From positions 45,246,101-45,310,100 of the forward strand of contig CM069872.1 in assembly GCA_036172665.1 (NCBI GenBank): a stretch of 64,000 bases of DNA. The letters are read 5' to 3'. The notes under the pieces are model-generated. The model saw only the letters and a program-made list of their open reading frames with translations. It was not told the origin of the DNA and did no database searches. Below, one piece after another: positions 34,730-47,709 of this stretch. The position numbers and the translations under genes are program-made. This stretch comes from Prosopocoilus inquinatus (taxonomy: Eukaryota; Arthropoda; Insecta; Coleoptera; Lucanidae). The number at the start of each line of letters is the position of its first letter. Positions within the stretch are counted from its first letter, which is position 1.

Positions 34730-35560
34730 TCAAAAAATTTGTTTGCAATTTTGTTTCCCGAATGTAACGCAATCGTCACTTATTTACGAATTATTGTTTT
34801 TAAGTTCGAAATTTGTTCTAAAACATTTCCGTCCCTTTTCGAATTTTTTCTGGCGATCGTCATTTTTTCCATCTTCAAATATTTCTGAATTTTTTTGGTG
34901 CCTTCGCCGTTATTATTTGAAAAATGATACCGTTCTGACGTAATAATTTTTTTCTTTTCTTTTTTGTTTTCTGATTATTCCCCAAATTATTTCGATTCCT
35001 TCGTATTTCTTTGGGGTTGTCAATTTACAATCGTCGTTTTTTTCTCTTTCTTTTTTCGTTCTAATATTAATTAACCAAATATTTTTCGCATTTCTTTTTC
35101 CTCCGTAAATAATTAGTCGTCATTTGTATTTTCTTGCGTTCTTCAGAAATTATCATTTCGTAAATAAGTTCAATATTATGATCTATTATTTCCCTTTTTT
35201 TAATTTTAAATCTACAATTTGTTTTAAGTTCTCTTCTTCTAAGTACACGATCGTCATTTGTTTTTTCTTAATTTAGTCAAGAAGTTTTTCATTCGTAGTG
35301 GGTTTCTCGATTGTCAAGAACGCTTCTCGTTCTTCTTCCAATTTTTCAGAAATCAAAAAGCAAATTCTTTGGAAATTTTAATTTCTCCACTTCGTGTTTC
35401 TGGGTATTTGCTTTTCTTTTCTAATTGTTAACAGTTTTTCTTGTTATTAATGTAGCGATTATCTTTTGTTCGAAAGAAGTGGAAAATTTCCTAAATTTTA
35501 ACGAGTTTTCCGCAATTTTTCCCTCTTGTGTTTGAAATTATCCCTACATTTAAGGACTTT
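34730..35560 (+). repeat. T-rich strand-asymmetric tract with recurring TCGTCA words
   Basis: For about 800 bp the plus strand is strongly enriched in T over A, with frequent TTTTTTC and TTCG words. The word TCGTCA or TCGTCG followed by T-runs recurs at about 34770, 34857, 35030, 35119 and 35252. Several spacings are close to 87 bp or twice that, which hints at a highly degenerate tandem array. No protein is encoded. Confidence 0.35.
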
Positions 35561-35987
35561 TTCCCGAAGTTCGCAGCACTGGTGTTAGATGATTATCCAC
35601 ATCAAATTTCAATTAAGACCTACACTCATTAAGTTTCCATACAAATGAGAATCTTAATTGATAAAATGCAAATAATGAAACGAAATTGACATTAAAGGAA
35701 AATTTTGCAGAGCAAGACTACTGCTACTTTTAACGAATCGGAAAGTCGTTTGATAAATTGAATACGATGGACAAAAGCGGAAAAGCAAAACAAAAATAAT
35801 GATATCCTTCTCTCAGTGTTGGTCTTAGTGCTGACTTGAATAATTTTAATTTCCTGCTTCTTGATCCCTCTTTTGATTTTATAATTCGATTTGGGCCACT
35901 TGTACTTTTCTAACTTTTTTCTGTACGTAGTTCAATTTCTTTATCTTCATTTCTTGAAGTTTGTTCTTGTCTGATGAAAATAGTAAG
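35561..35987. other. Unannotated stretch before the palindrome
   Basis: No feature was recognised. Confidence 0.4.
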
Positions 35988-36153
35988 TACAAAGTTTTTT
36001 TTTTTTAATCTCAAACCGGACAGAAAAATGAAGGGAACACACTCAACGTTTCGCTATAGATTTCACTCCTGACGAAGCTATAAATCTATAGCGAAACGTT
36101 GAGTGTGTTCCCTTCATTTTTCTGTCCGGTTTGAGATTAAAAAAAACTTTGTA
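35988..36153. repeat. Near-perfect palindrome with hammerhead in the loop
   Basis: Left arm 35988-36063 and right arm 36082-36153 are exact reverse complements except for the poly-T run (12 against 8). Shared words are AATCTCAAACCGGACAG, AATGAAGGGAACACACTC and AACGTTTCGCTATAGATTT. The loop is 18 nt. Near-perfect identity implies recent origin or continued correction. The right arm with the loop forms a complete hammerhead core. The tail also matches the element at 10149-10245. Confidence 0.9.
36064..36105 (+). ncRNA. Hammerhead ribozyme motif, best plus-strand copy
   Basis: The order is CACUC (stem I), CUGACGA (36069-36075), stem II GCUAUA/UAUAGC with an AAUC tetraloop, GAAA (36093-36096), CGU, cleavage position U (36100), then GAGUG, which pairs exactly with CACUC. 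All conserved core positions are present. Stem III is ACGU, too short to fold alone but able to pair between two molecules. The surrounding palindrome would compete with the ribozyme fold in a long transcript. Confidence 0.75.
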
Positions 36154-36586
36154 TTTATCTTCATTGTTTGCCAGTGTTCCTCAGTAAACAATAATGTTTC
36201 CCCAATAAAATTTATCTCGTGATCTAAAATGTAACAAGTATTAAATTTTATTTTGTGTTTGTTTAATTGTTTGCTCGTTTGCTTGTCTGTCTACCTATTA
36301 TAGTAGTTGGACGGCTTATGCTCCAATTTAATAATTGTAGGAAGTATACATTAGTAAAGAGCATAACTGTACACAATTTACTCTCTCAAATTCTCCTGTC
36401 ATTTTCTTTCTTTCTCTTAAATTTTGATTTGTGGTTTTATTCATGAATTCCATGAACCTACTTCTTGCCATTAACAGTATGTCAGAACGCCAGAGTCTAG
36501 GTAAGACACTTTTAGTTTTTGCAGAATAATGTTTCTATTCTATTTATTCTACTTTTTCTATCTTTTTTTCTTGATTTCTTCCAATA
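36154..36586. other. Unannotated stretch
   Basis: No feature was recognised between the palindrome and the RT remnant. Confidence 0.4.
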
Positions 36587-37215
36587 CTAAATTAATCTCT
36601 TACATATTCCAAACACATCGCTTTTTGTCTTAATTCTAATCGCAAAAAATGTGTTGTGTATGATCGTCAATTTTATTAATTTTAGAAGCGGTTGTAACTG
36701 TTCTGTTTTTTGTAATTTGCTTTTGTTCATGTTGTCATAAACGTTCTTGAAATCCACAAATAACATAAAAGTATTGCGTCTAATATGAATCATCTTTATC
36801 ATTCTCTATAATGTCTATAGTTAAACTTTATAATCCTCGTTTTTTGTACCTATGGATAATATGTTTACATAATTCCTATGGGCACTTTTTTTCGGTTTGA
36901 CAGAAGTTTCGGTATATATTTACTTTTAGAAATGCCTCCACATTTTGAATCATTTATCCACTCTGTTTCCGCCCGGGCTTTTATTATTTTTAATCTTAGT
37001 TAAGATATCTACTATTTCTTCTGTCATAGGTTTTGTTATACAAATCTCTTCAGGTTTTTAAATCTGTTGAATCTTCCTCAGATTCATCGTTTAGCAATTC
37101 TTCAAAACAGTGTCTCCATCATTCTGCTTTCTTCTCCTTATTTGATATTACATTACCTTCTTTATCTTTAATATTTTTCTTATGTTTTTGACGTTTCTAT
37201 AGAGATTTCTAATTT
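36587..37215 (-). pseudogene. Non-LTR retrotransposon RT remnant
   Basis: Read on the minus strand, frames preserve a familiar order upstream of and into the RT domain. KDKEGNVISNKEKK (about 37170-37130) is followed by WRHCFEELLNDE (about 37120-37085), then MTEEIVDILTKIKNNKSPGG (about 37030-36970), then LFVDFKNVYD (about 36765-36735). Stops and frameshifts interrupt them. The sequence ends before the later RT motifs, including the catalytic box. The type is a non-LTR element related to common insect endonuclease-RT families; the clade is uncertain. Confidence 0.7.
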
Positions 37216-38796
37216 CCTTTTTTGTAATTTTAATTCCATCCCAGTAAAATAGATTAAACAACAAGAAATCAAGTATATTTACAATAAAACAAGAAGAGAG
37301 GTCTCCCTTTTTACATTAATTTCACTGTGAAACAAAGAAATTAAATTGAAGGAAAAAAATGTAACGTAAAAATAAAAAAATATGAAGATATAAAACTCAG
37401 CAATCAAGCAATGGCACAATTCCATGTTTTGCATTTATGAATAGAATAACAAATCAAAATCGAAAATATATTAAAAAAACTGCTTTTAAAAATTAACAAA
37501 TCCGAGACAAAAACTATTGTTTATTATACTCCTGGTATTTATAAAAACTAGCGCAGCTGTCTAATTATTTAATAAATAACGAGAATATATCTACTTAAAT
37601 CGTTAATCATTTTGTTAATAACATCTAGATGACTAAAAGGCAGCATTGCCATATCATCCTACAACTCGGTACGTATGCATTCACCCTTTGACGCATCCTA
37701 CCCACATTCGCCCACACATCTCCGCCCCTTATTGTTCTTGTGAACTGCACCTAAATGGTACGTACAATCACGTTAACTTCTTATATTGTCTCCGGTGACA
37801 TTTAACTCCAAAAGTGCCAGCAACACTGAATATTCATCGGCAAATGGTAAGTCATTTTGCTTGAGACACTGACCAAAAAAAAAAAAAAAAATTAGGCTAA
37901 AACAAATTATTTTCCCGTCCCGAAACAAGTTCGTTTCGACGAAACTCTCCGAGTTTAATAATATAAAACACGGCTGGTAAATAGGGCCCTATAATGACAT
38001 AATAAATAAAAGAGGCAGGCCCGTAAAGTGCCGCGACGAAAATTAATTTCATGCAATTTTTACACAGACGGGCAAGCAGCGCGCCGCGCCGGCACAAGTT
38101 TAGTGGAAAAACTGGTGATTTAAGACTCCGGGGGAGACCTTCAAATAAACGTCCGACGACCGAAAGACTTGATCACAAAAAAGAACAAACAAACGAACAA
38201 ACCCGGGCACATTTCGCATGGCGTTATTTATGAAAAGGTCCGCGGAAATTTCGGTTCACTCTCAGAAAGAATACTTTTCGAAAAACTTATACGTATTCTT
38301 GCACACGCGTTCGATTCATGCACCAAAAGTAAATTATTCCGACACGACCAAGTCCATGTGCTTCGTACATTATCTAAATGAATTTTGTGGAATTCTTTCG
38401 AATGCCGTTTGCAATGGAAATTACAATCACGTGTTTCCGTTTACTAATTAGCATGATGATGACATTGCAATTTCGATCTTTTTATTACGTTAAACAAAGT
38501 AACATCTGCTGAATAAATTGCGCGAAGTAAATAATTAAATACATACATTAGTAATCATAAAAAAATGTTTCCAAGTTCCTGGTAAAACTGAAAAACAAAA
38601 ACTAGTGAAATAAAGAACTTTTCAAAGAATTTCTTAAATCATAATCGAAGCTTTTATCTAGAGCTTGAGAAATACAGTCATTTCAACTCTACAGGAGATT
38701 ATATTTTTACTTATTAATATTTATTAAAAATAAATTCAATATTTTTTATCAGAATTTTAAAATTTTGGGAAGGATGCAGAGTCAAATCGTATAAAA
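37216..38796. other. Unique DNA with a CpG block at about 37900-38450
   Basis: A 17-A run lies near 37875. The block at 37900-38450 is CpG-enriched with GCGCGCC and CCGGG words. Three short frames overlap there on both strands, none with a recognisable domain. No gene is called. Confidence 0.35.
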
Positions 38797-39068
38797 GAGG
38801 CTACAGACTAAGCAAACATTGTTGAATAATAGTTGAGCAACACAGTATCAAAGTATACATGTTACTCAACTATTAACGAACTTGCTCGAAGATTCAAAGA
38901 AAATATGAATCAACGGCGTATACTATTGCTTTAAATATGAAGCCCTAATTTAAATGCAACAACGTAAAAGTTGCCACCCACACACTTACAACACCTAAGC
39001 AACTGGCAACATGGATAGTTCCGAATCAAACTATTGTTCAATGATCTTTGCTTAGTCTGAACCCACCT
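38797..39068. mobile_element. MITE-like element with about 30-bp TIRs
   Basis: CAGACTAAGCAAA at 38804 and its inverted copy ending at 39059 start arms that also share ATTGTTGAA-type and AATAG words. A second hairpin inside (about 38829-38874) pairs AATAGTTGAGCAACA with TGTTACTCAACTATT with one mismatch. No coding sequence is present. Confidence 0.5.
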
Positions 39069-39684
39069 TAATTTAAAAGTGGATAAAATAATAACATTAT
39101 TTAAATAATTAGATCACAATACCAATCGCGGTCTCTCTTTGAATTGCATTTATTAGAACGGAACGCTTTCAGCATTCAGCACTTCTTGTTTAATTTAAAT
39201 AATTCAAATTAAAATAAACTAATTATAATTACTTGAATAAGCAGTTTCTTGGCGTTATGAATATTTAGGACCAATTAATCTGGAAAAGGCATTTTTTTTT
39301 CCTTTTCAACGACGAGTTGTCGAATTAATTCTACTGGAATTCGATATTCAGATATTGAAAATTTATAGAAATCTTGTATCACCGCTTCTAGCAAGAAATT
39401 TATTTATGTGGTGAATGATTGAATCAATTCGTTCATAATTACAAAATCAAGGAAATAAGCGCCGTCTCACAGTTATCTAATTCATACGATCCTGACTAAA
39501 CAAGCAGTTGCCCAATGAATGTTTGAATAACGTTGAGAGGTGCTCATTTCGGTTATTTCGTTCATCAAAAACGAAAAAAAAATCATTTGTGTGCGAATGA
39601 AATAATAATGGAAGATTCATCATGCAGAATCCATTCGTAATTGTTCATTCCTCTGCCAAATTTTGACTGATTGGTGTCTGGTTA
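39069..39684. other. Unannotated stretch
   Basis: No feature was recognised. Confidence 0.4.
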
Positions 39685-39855
39685 CTCGTTAAACAGCTTG
39701 ATCCAGCTTAGATTGTCGTTGATGAATGCTACTTTGGGAGTAAGATTCGTGTAAAGATTTTCAAATGGAGATTTAAAACTTCCTTTGCAATTGAATATAA
39801 TATGTGAAACTGTTTCTTCCTCCTTAGAAACAAAGCTCACATTTCTATGCAGAAA
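39685..39855 (-). pseudogene. Possible non-LTR retrotransposon C-terminal fragment
   Basis: One minus-strand frame stays open for about 57 codons and contains KEEETVSHIIFNC. This matches the C-terminal zinc-knuckle style seen in many non-LTR polyproteins (an ETxxHxxxxC pattern). The two upstream cysteines that normally precede it are not present. The frame ends at a TAA after SWIKLFNE. The assignment is tentative. Confidence 0.3.
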
Positions 39856-42795
39856 TTAGCGTAAGGTAAAATAAGGGGGTATCAGTTATGTCATATACAG
39901 TGTGATTTTTAATGACCAACCACGTTGAAGACCTACACCACAGATTCACAGATCTTCAACCATAGAAGACCTCCATTATAAGTCTTCGACCATAGGTCTA
40001 CGTAGTTCGAAGCACTTTCCCAACGATGTAATAACACTTGAAAATGTCATACCGACGAAACCGATCGTGTTCAAAATAAAGAACTCCAAAAACTGAACGA
40101 GTCATATCTCTCACATACCCAAAACAAAAATTTCTGCTACAAAAATCCTAAGATGTTTATACTTTTTACATCTGTTCACTTTTGGTTTTCGTATTTAATT
40201 ACGTTGTCTTATTAATTCAAACACCAATCGAAAGAAAATATAGTAATCAAAATAATTTAATCTACTGATTATTAATTCCATCAATACCTGTCGTTGTGTT
40301 CGTGGAATTTTTTTTTAATAATGCTATTCTGTTCCTTTTACCTTTTCCTTGATTTAAAGTTAAAATAATTCAAAGTATTTAAAATAACCGACGAAACAGT
40401 TAACTGCGACTTATTAAAATGCTATACTCACTATAAACACAATTGCAAATCTCACGCTGATACTGATCTATATAATTGTTGATCTATTGATTGTTCTCTA
40501 AATATTTTATTGCAGATTACAAGTAAGTGGTTCTTATCAGATGGTGATTCCCCCGTACTAAAAACCAAAAAGAATCGTATCACGAACGATTCAAATAATG
40601 TGCTGATTCATTCAGTGCTAGAAAACACGCCGTGCTGATGTTTTTCAATGTCCAATTCGAAACCAGAAACTGACGTGTGTCGAAGAAAAAATCAAGTTAC
40701 CGCGAAAGTTTAAGGAGCCAAGGCGGGGTCCGTTATACGAAAACAAGTTTATATTCACGAATAACAAGATCCATAACCGCGCCGCTATAAACCAAATAAC
40801 GAGCGGTTTTAACATCCCGGCGCATTTAATATTTCATTCATGATTTAGACACGCTCTTGTGTAACATTAGCTCGTTATCTGCGCAATTGTGTGTTGGCAA
40901 TTTTGAAACTTGACGCTGCGTATTGGTTTCTTGTTCGCATCTTATCATTGCTGCTCATTATAATGGTCGAAGGCGGGATGGATTTCGAAAACCTGTCGAA
41001 GAGACGTCTTCGTGATTCATCCAGACACCTGCTGGATGGAATCGACGCTGCTAGCTAGCTCGTTAGTCATGATTTACTACCGCTGTCTTTATAACAAAAA
41101 GCTCCCACGAGCTTCATGTTTTACGTAAACATTGGGAACTGGGAAATTTCTTCTTTCTTGCTGTTACAAGGAATTCCTTTTTGTTAAATCACATCAACAA
41201 AAGACAGTTTCTTTATGTTCATAACCAAGGAAGGAAAAAATGTTTCACTGTAGTTAATACTTATTATATGTATTTAGGGATAAGTTAGCCTTGACAGAAT
41301 CATCACTTCTTGGGTCATATTTTCATGAAATAGTGTAATGTCATTTTTAATACATTCAAAAGCCAGAATAATCAACAATTGCCTATTAAAAAAAAGAAGC
41401 ACCTGAAGAAGAATATTGATTGGTTTTACATCAGAAATGTTCATATCTCGCTTATTATACTTATTATACTTAGGATAAAACTGTTGATACTTTAACGATC
41501 AAAATCCACAGAATATTCTAAAATTCATCATTCGAAATGAAAGTATGTTGTTGATTTTCCTAAATATCACCATTTATTTCGAATCATGTAAAAGATTGAA
41601 TCGGAGAATCTATCCAAACTAATTAATGTTTGTTATAAACTGAGGTTTTAACGTTTTCACGGTGAAACCGTTCCCAGAATTTCATTATAGTATCTGTATG
41701 TGTGGAAGGCTACTACTATCCAATCGGTAAGTAAATAAACAATCCGTCACACACAAAATTAAAGATAAATGACTAAGCAACAGCGTAAAAATAAATGGAA
41801 TTTCCTATTACAGTTTGCTCTACCGCGTAATAATTACTTTGCCAGTTTACTGCCATTTTACGCCTATTTTTTTTCTCCTTCGAGTGCGCTATTGTCGTGC
41901 ACAAAACTAGTTTAAGGTCGCAAATCTCGCATGCGTTTTCGAAAAGGCCGACAATAACTGTATCGAACAGGAACTCGTTAACGTTTTGTATCGTTATTCC
42001 ACGAGTTCCGTCGGTACGGTTACGGTAAACTGTACTGTAATTACGCGGCTGAGTGCAAGTGCTGTTGAATTGAAATTGAATTTGTCATCCAGCAATCGAA
42101 CTCTGGAAGACGACGAGATGACGGAGCTGTTTCCTGGCGCCGGCCGGAAATTAAATGTTTAATAAAACTACTGCGTACGTGAGGTATTAATAGGTCTTGT
42201 GTCAAGTTCTGCAAGTTTTATGGAAAATTACTGCTGAAAACTTTAATCGTCGTTTTCCAGTAAAAAAGTATAAAAATTAAAGAGAAGTTAAAAAACAATA
42301 GATTTTCTAACATTACCTTTGCATAAAATTATGAGCAATTTCAATAAATTATCTCTCTTTCACAAATTACATGTAATACAGAACGTTAAGTGCTTCATAA
42401 AACTAAAAAGAGAAAATGTACAGCAAGAATATACAACAAAAATTCAGGTATTTCCGATTTATATACAGAAACTGAAGAAAAAAATGGATTAAGAAATTAC
42501 AGAAATAATAACTAAAACACTGTACATGCAACAGTATATAGCATACTTTCTTAAAAAAAAAAAATACTGACGGAAGTAAAAGTAAAATTATATAAAAAGG
42601 TAGTTATCCTGATGTTAACATGCTAAACGTTTAACAGTAAAGCACAAAAAGAAACTAGAAACCACTGATATGACATGTTTAAGGAAATTAAAAAACAAAC
42701 TGGTATGGACAAAATAAAAAATGCAATACACGGGTTAAACTTAAACGTGAATTCAATAGGTAATAAAGTGGAGGAGGGAAAATTCACATGATGTA
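39856..42795. other. Gene-poor unique DNA with CpG patches
   Basis: About 40700-41060 and 41820-42180 are GC- and CpG-elevated, with palindromic words such as GCTAGCTAGC near 41050 and GGCGCCGGCC near 42137. No gene was recognised. Short repeated phrases around GAAGACC occur at 39930-39990. Confidence 0.35.
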
Positions 42796-42803
42796 GTCAT
42801 GTA

Positions 42804-43359
42804 TAAGCTTAGGATAATTATGCATTAAAAACTTCAAAATACGCATGCAAGTATGCACCTAATCCATCAGAAATATGCACTAAAAATTAACTTTTACGAA
42901 ACTCGGAAGGCCACGATATATTTATGATTCCAAATTATATCGTGCTCTTCTGATGTTTCTCTTATTGGAGCTAAGTCGCGTGCTGCAAAAATTTAAATTA
43001 ATTTAAATTGTTCGCGCCATTTAAGAATTGACTCGTGGAAGAATGCGCAGTGGTTAGATTGAAAACACAAACATCAAAGGTGCCGACACCCCATGAAAAG
43101 ACTATATAGACTGTCCCCATACACTAATTACCCTCTTATTTTTTTTTAGTATTCTGATTTTAGAACACTGATTGTCCAGAGTCTAGATTGTCTGCTATAA
43201 AGTATCGGCGTGTACTTGGCAACAAGAAATAATAACAAATTATAACAAATTTGCAAATACAATAAAAAATACAGCAAATTATGCGTTAATGCCGTAAAGA
43301 GTTAATATACGCATTTATTTATAAAAACGTTCAAAATGTGCATAATTATCTTAAGCCTA
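42804..43359. mobile_element. Non-autonomous hAT-like element with 8-bp TSD
   Basis: The TIRs are TAAGCTTAGGATAATTATGC at the left and its near-exact inverse at the right (TAGGCTTAAGATAATTATGC after complementing). GTCATGTA is directly repeated on both outer sides (42796-42803 and 43360-43367). An 8-bp target duplication with a TA-starting TIR is typical of hAT transposons. At 556 bp with no transposase frame it must be mobilised in trans. Confidence 0.75.
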
Positions 43360-43399
43360 GTCATGTAAAACTGATGGACAAAACAATATTAACAAATAT

Positions 43400-43720
43400 G
43401 GTGTTCGAAGCGAGAATTGCCGGAACGAAAACAACAAGCAGATCAAGCAAAAGGTAGCAAGAAGGACAGAACAGGAATGAAATAAGAAGAGATGGGAAAT
43501 ATGGTACAGGATAGAAGTCAATGGAGGAAGATATGAAACAGAAAAAAGGTGGACGTAGGAGACAAAAAATCTTCGGACAGAACAGGAATGAAATAAAAAG
43601 AAATGGGAAATGCGTTGCAGGATAGAAGGCAATGGAGGAAGATATGGAAGAGAGAAAACTCATATCCACCCAAAGCCTTATACCCATAAGGGTCTTCAGG
43701 CAAATGGATTAAATAAAGTA
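43400..43720 (+). pseudogene. Non-LTR retrotransposon 3'-end remnant, partly duplicated
   Basis: The peptide pattern QDRSQWRKI appears near 43485-43515 and again as LQDRRQWRKIWKR near 43610-43650. These match a DRxxWRKI motif common at the C-terminus of insect non-LTR polyproteins. The underlying DNA is a tandem pair with a period of 111 bp (units at 43464 and 43575). A 3'-tail-like sequence follows (CACCCAAAGCC, then ATAAGGGTCTTCAGGC) and ends near AAATAAAGTAAGTA. No intact frame remains. Confidence 0.5.
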
Positions 43721-46700
43721 AGTATTTCATAAGTTTCAGATATTGTGAAGCCCTGTAGCTGATTTTCTCTTACCATTTTTCTTTACCATTTCTTGCCAGT
43801 TCATTTCTATTCTGTTGGTTTTCATTTCTTATTTTATTAAGTCTTATTTTCATTTTTGTTTTTCTTAAGAATAGCACTTCTATAGCGTTGAGAATTGCAA
43901 TTCTATCGCGTTAATACTACTTTTGTCTTTTCGGAACAATTCAGGTTTCACTTGTATACCCAGGACTACGTGGCTGTAAATTTTGACTATTATTTTTCCC
44001 TTTTTTCGGCAGTTCGAATAGCAGGGAGTAATCGTGTCGCCTTGCTTATTCTACTGCTTCTGCAACTATTTTTCAATTCCCAACTTGAATTTCCTCTATT
44101 AACTGGAATTGTTCGGTTATTATCATCAATTTACAATAATTGTTCAAATGTATATCCATTCGCATCTTCCTTATTTAACTAGTCCAGTTTCCTATCTGAC
44201 TATTTTAAGAATCAGCGATGGACACAACATCATATGTAGTTTCTATCATTACATGTTTTAGGTTCTTATTCTATTCTTCTTTTATGTTCTTCTACTATAG
44301 TTTTTACCTGCACTTTAGCTTTGTGTTTTATTGATAGAGGACAAAGTGGAGAAAAAAAGTTATAGAACGCGAAGAACTCTCAAAGTTTTCAAAGTCTTTT
44401 GAAACCTTCATCAAAAAGCTTATATCGATAGAGAGATAAAATTCTGTGAAAAGATGCGGTGATTACGTGTCCGACGGAGAGAGTATTCCAGAGTAGTATC
44501 CAGACAACAGAATACCTTGATGCAAAAAAGGCATATCCAAAATGCTAATTTTAGGTCTTGTTGCACCAAAGGATGAAGCAATATCGATTATATAGTCCAA
44601 AAACCAGCTACATCCCAATTTAAAGACAATTGGACTTGTTCCCCTTTTTCAGGACGGTCTTCAATTAACCTTTATAAAGATACCTTTCTTTTGTAAGGCC
44701 CAGTTGAATTTAACAGCTAGTAGCTTGAACTTTAACAATTGGTTAAAAACGATTTTTCAGAATGTATTACTTTCCATTTTGACAATTTTTAGAAGTCAAA
44801 TGAGGCAATATTTTACATGAGACTCAAATTTAACCGCACCCATTTCTTAGCGAACTAAATAATCAGGATAATTTTTTGGTAACAATGGTTTTAAAGAAAA
44901 ACAACTTGGGTTCTCTCAATCTTAATCTTAATCTTAATGTGTCATGGCCAAATTCCAATCTTATATCTGTAAATACCAGATATAGAACTCGCTTTGATTT
45001 TATTTCTCTTTCTGTTATGTTTCTAACCATTCAAAAATTGACTTCTGTTCTGAAAGCTGCTTGCTCCTCTTGCATCATACCTCTACTCTCTCACCGGGTG
45101 CTTATTTTTTCTATTATTACTCTCATGAACACTTTAGGTATGCGATAAAATGCAGTCATAAGCTATTTAATGTCAGCTAGTTATTAACGGAATTTAGAAA
45201 AGACTATCGTAAATTGCACGAAACGAATTTAAATTAATTTTCTCCTTAAGTGTGAAGCTCTATCTTATCTCGGCAAGACTGTAATTAAACAAATACGCCC
45301 GAGTACTTAACACCCTTAGATATCCCACTTTCTAAGGGTCATCAATATTCCTACTTGCATTTATGAACGTCCTCAATAAACCTGCCAGCGATAAAATGCG
45401 TACGATGTTGCAAGCAAAAACTATTCATTATGAGCTAATTATTTTCAGAATCCAGAAAATACTAAATTGCATTCCTCAGTAAGTTAATATTCTCATATTA
45501 CAACTAAACAATTCTCCGCTGAATTTTAATCAACTGTCCCGAACTTTGATGAGAAGTACAAATAACGCGAGAGTAATCACTGGAGAACATGAACTTGCGT
45601 AATACTGCATTCGTTTATGAAAAAAGAAATGAGAAGTTAAAAGACGAGAGCCGTAACTTTGAACCAATCAGTTATACAGACTGTTTATCTGAATGTGTTA
45701 CAATGTACTAGGATACACTGAGGAGAATTCTTTGTGCTAATAAATTTTTTCATAAAATGCATGAAAAATTTGGTGTAAGACCCACTGATAAGTTTTCAAT
45801 ATTGCAATATGTCTTATGTTTGCAGGAATCAATGAGACGTTATGGCTACGTAAACATCCAAATTTATAAACGTCCGTAAAACCTTCATAATCCACTCCAG
45901 AATCTTTAATTTAAAATTGAAAGATGTGCTTAAAAATGTTTTGACCTCAACAGATCCGATTCCTATAGTTACTTTTTAGACAAAGAAAAGTATTCTTTCT
46001 CACAGTCAACCTTTCAATTGTGAGTTGCAAGGCTCTCCAAATCTCATGGGGCATTTTTTTACAGCCAGCAGTGCCAGTTTTTTCGCAAGCGCCAACAAAA
46101 GCCTGACATAAAATAATTGGACGGACCATCATCCAACGAGGATGGAAGATCGATGCAATCGGTGTTATAATAACGATAACCGCCGACGAATCGTTCTCAA
46201 CAAACTAATTATTACGAGCGTATCGAGAGTCAGGTAATTGATTTGTAACTTCCTGCTCTGCTACCTTTTTTAAGCGAGATTATTTCCGACGAGTTTCATT
46301 GCCAACAAAACACACCACAGCTTCAGAAGCAAAGTTATCTTTTTTATTATCTGCCAACTTGATGATATTCATAAGTACATACATAATCCCTTTTATATTC
46401 AGTTCAGTCTATGAGTTAAATTTCAGAACGACACTCAATGATTACGTGCACCGTCAATAAAACTTAAACACGTGTGTGCAATGCACGTATCGCCTAACAC
46501 TAACAAACAGTGAAGCCAATTCATACAGACAAAAACAACAAGCAAAGTGTACTAAATGTTGTTCGATTTAACCACGCAAACAAACAGAAGTACATACAGC
46601 TCAACCCAGGAATCTACATCATTCAACATTAATAAACACGCTCGGTTACACGAGAGCTGTTAGGTTCCTTACAAGAAAGACACTTGTAGGTTTAAAAAAA

Positions 46701-47709
46701 GTAATGTACGAGAAAATTTCGAAAGCTAATTTGTTTCGTTGCGTGTTGAATTCTTTCGTTTTGTAAATCATGCAAAAAAAGTGCAAAACTAATTCACATC
46801 TACTCAAGTACTTGTGAAACTGAACTAAAGCTTAGATTATGCAGAGAAATGATTTGGACTTTCGAAAAAATATTAGAAATAGCCAACAATAATAGAAAGA
46901 AAAAAAGAATGAAGAAAAACAGAAACTTAAAATCTTGTAATTGGAAGATATGTATGTAGGTATATTTACTTTTGAGCAAATAAATTAAAATGGAGCAATG
47001 TTTTTTTGTAATACCTTTCATATACTCCTTTTTCTCAAGACTGGTAATCGGAAAGTATAAGAAAAAGTTTAATAACAAGAATATGCCCAAAAAATTCGAT
47101 AATTTATAATTAGATTCCAAAGTCAACTGAAAAATAAGAGCCAAACATGTCCCCTTTTCTCTTTTAGAGAGTCATTAAATTGAAGGAAAAATATCAATTC
47201 AATTTTAGAGTCCTTGTAAGGTCTCGTTCCTGTCCACGTGTCCACTGTGTCTCTCAAAAGAGGGAATTCGATCCTCTTATGCGAGGATTCTATAATGTAG
47301 ACAGGAAAGAGACATTGCAAAGACTCTCTAAAATTTGAAATCAGCACAAGAAAATTAAAATTTTACGGATTTTACGTACGTTTTTAAAAAATCTTGGAAA
47401 ATCAGAAGAAAACTCGTAAATCATTGAAATCTTTAGATTGCATTTTCATTTTCCACAACAATCGTTGACGTTACAATTTGGAGGAGGAAAAGGAAGCACA
47501 TACATACCAGTTACTTAGCAACAATTACATTCTTCTCACAAATCTTAAGAATTTGGTTCGTTTTCGCCATTAAGTTTAAAAAATACAGTATTTTGTATTC
47601 TTCTGAAAAGCTTCAAGAATTCATTTTGTTTTCTCCTTCATTGTAAAGTTCGTTTCTTCAGTTAATTTTGTAAGATAATAAACCTGTTCTGCATACAAGG
47701 ATGCATTTG
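43721..47709. other. Gene-poor AT-rich stretch
   Basis: A CTTAAT triplet repeat lies near 44918-44937. About 46130-46320 is mildly CpG-enriched. Open frames are short and without known domains. Nothing else was recognised. Confidence 0.35.

Noticed and set aside
43680..43705. Minus-strand CTGAAGA with a CCTTAT/ATAAGG hairpin
   Set aside because: The GAAA box is missing (CTTTG instead), and the sequence fits a retroelement 3' tail.
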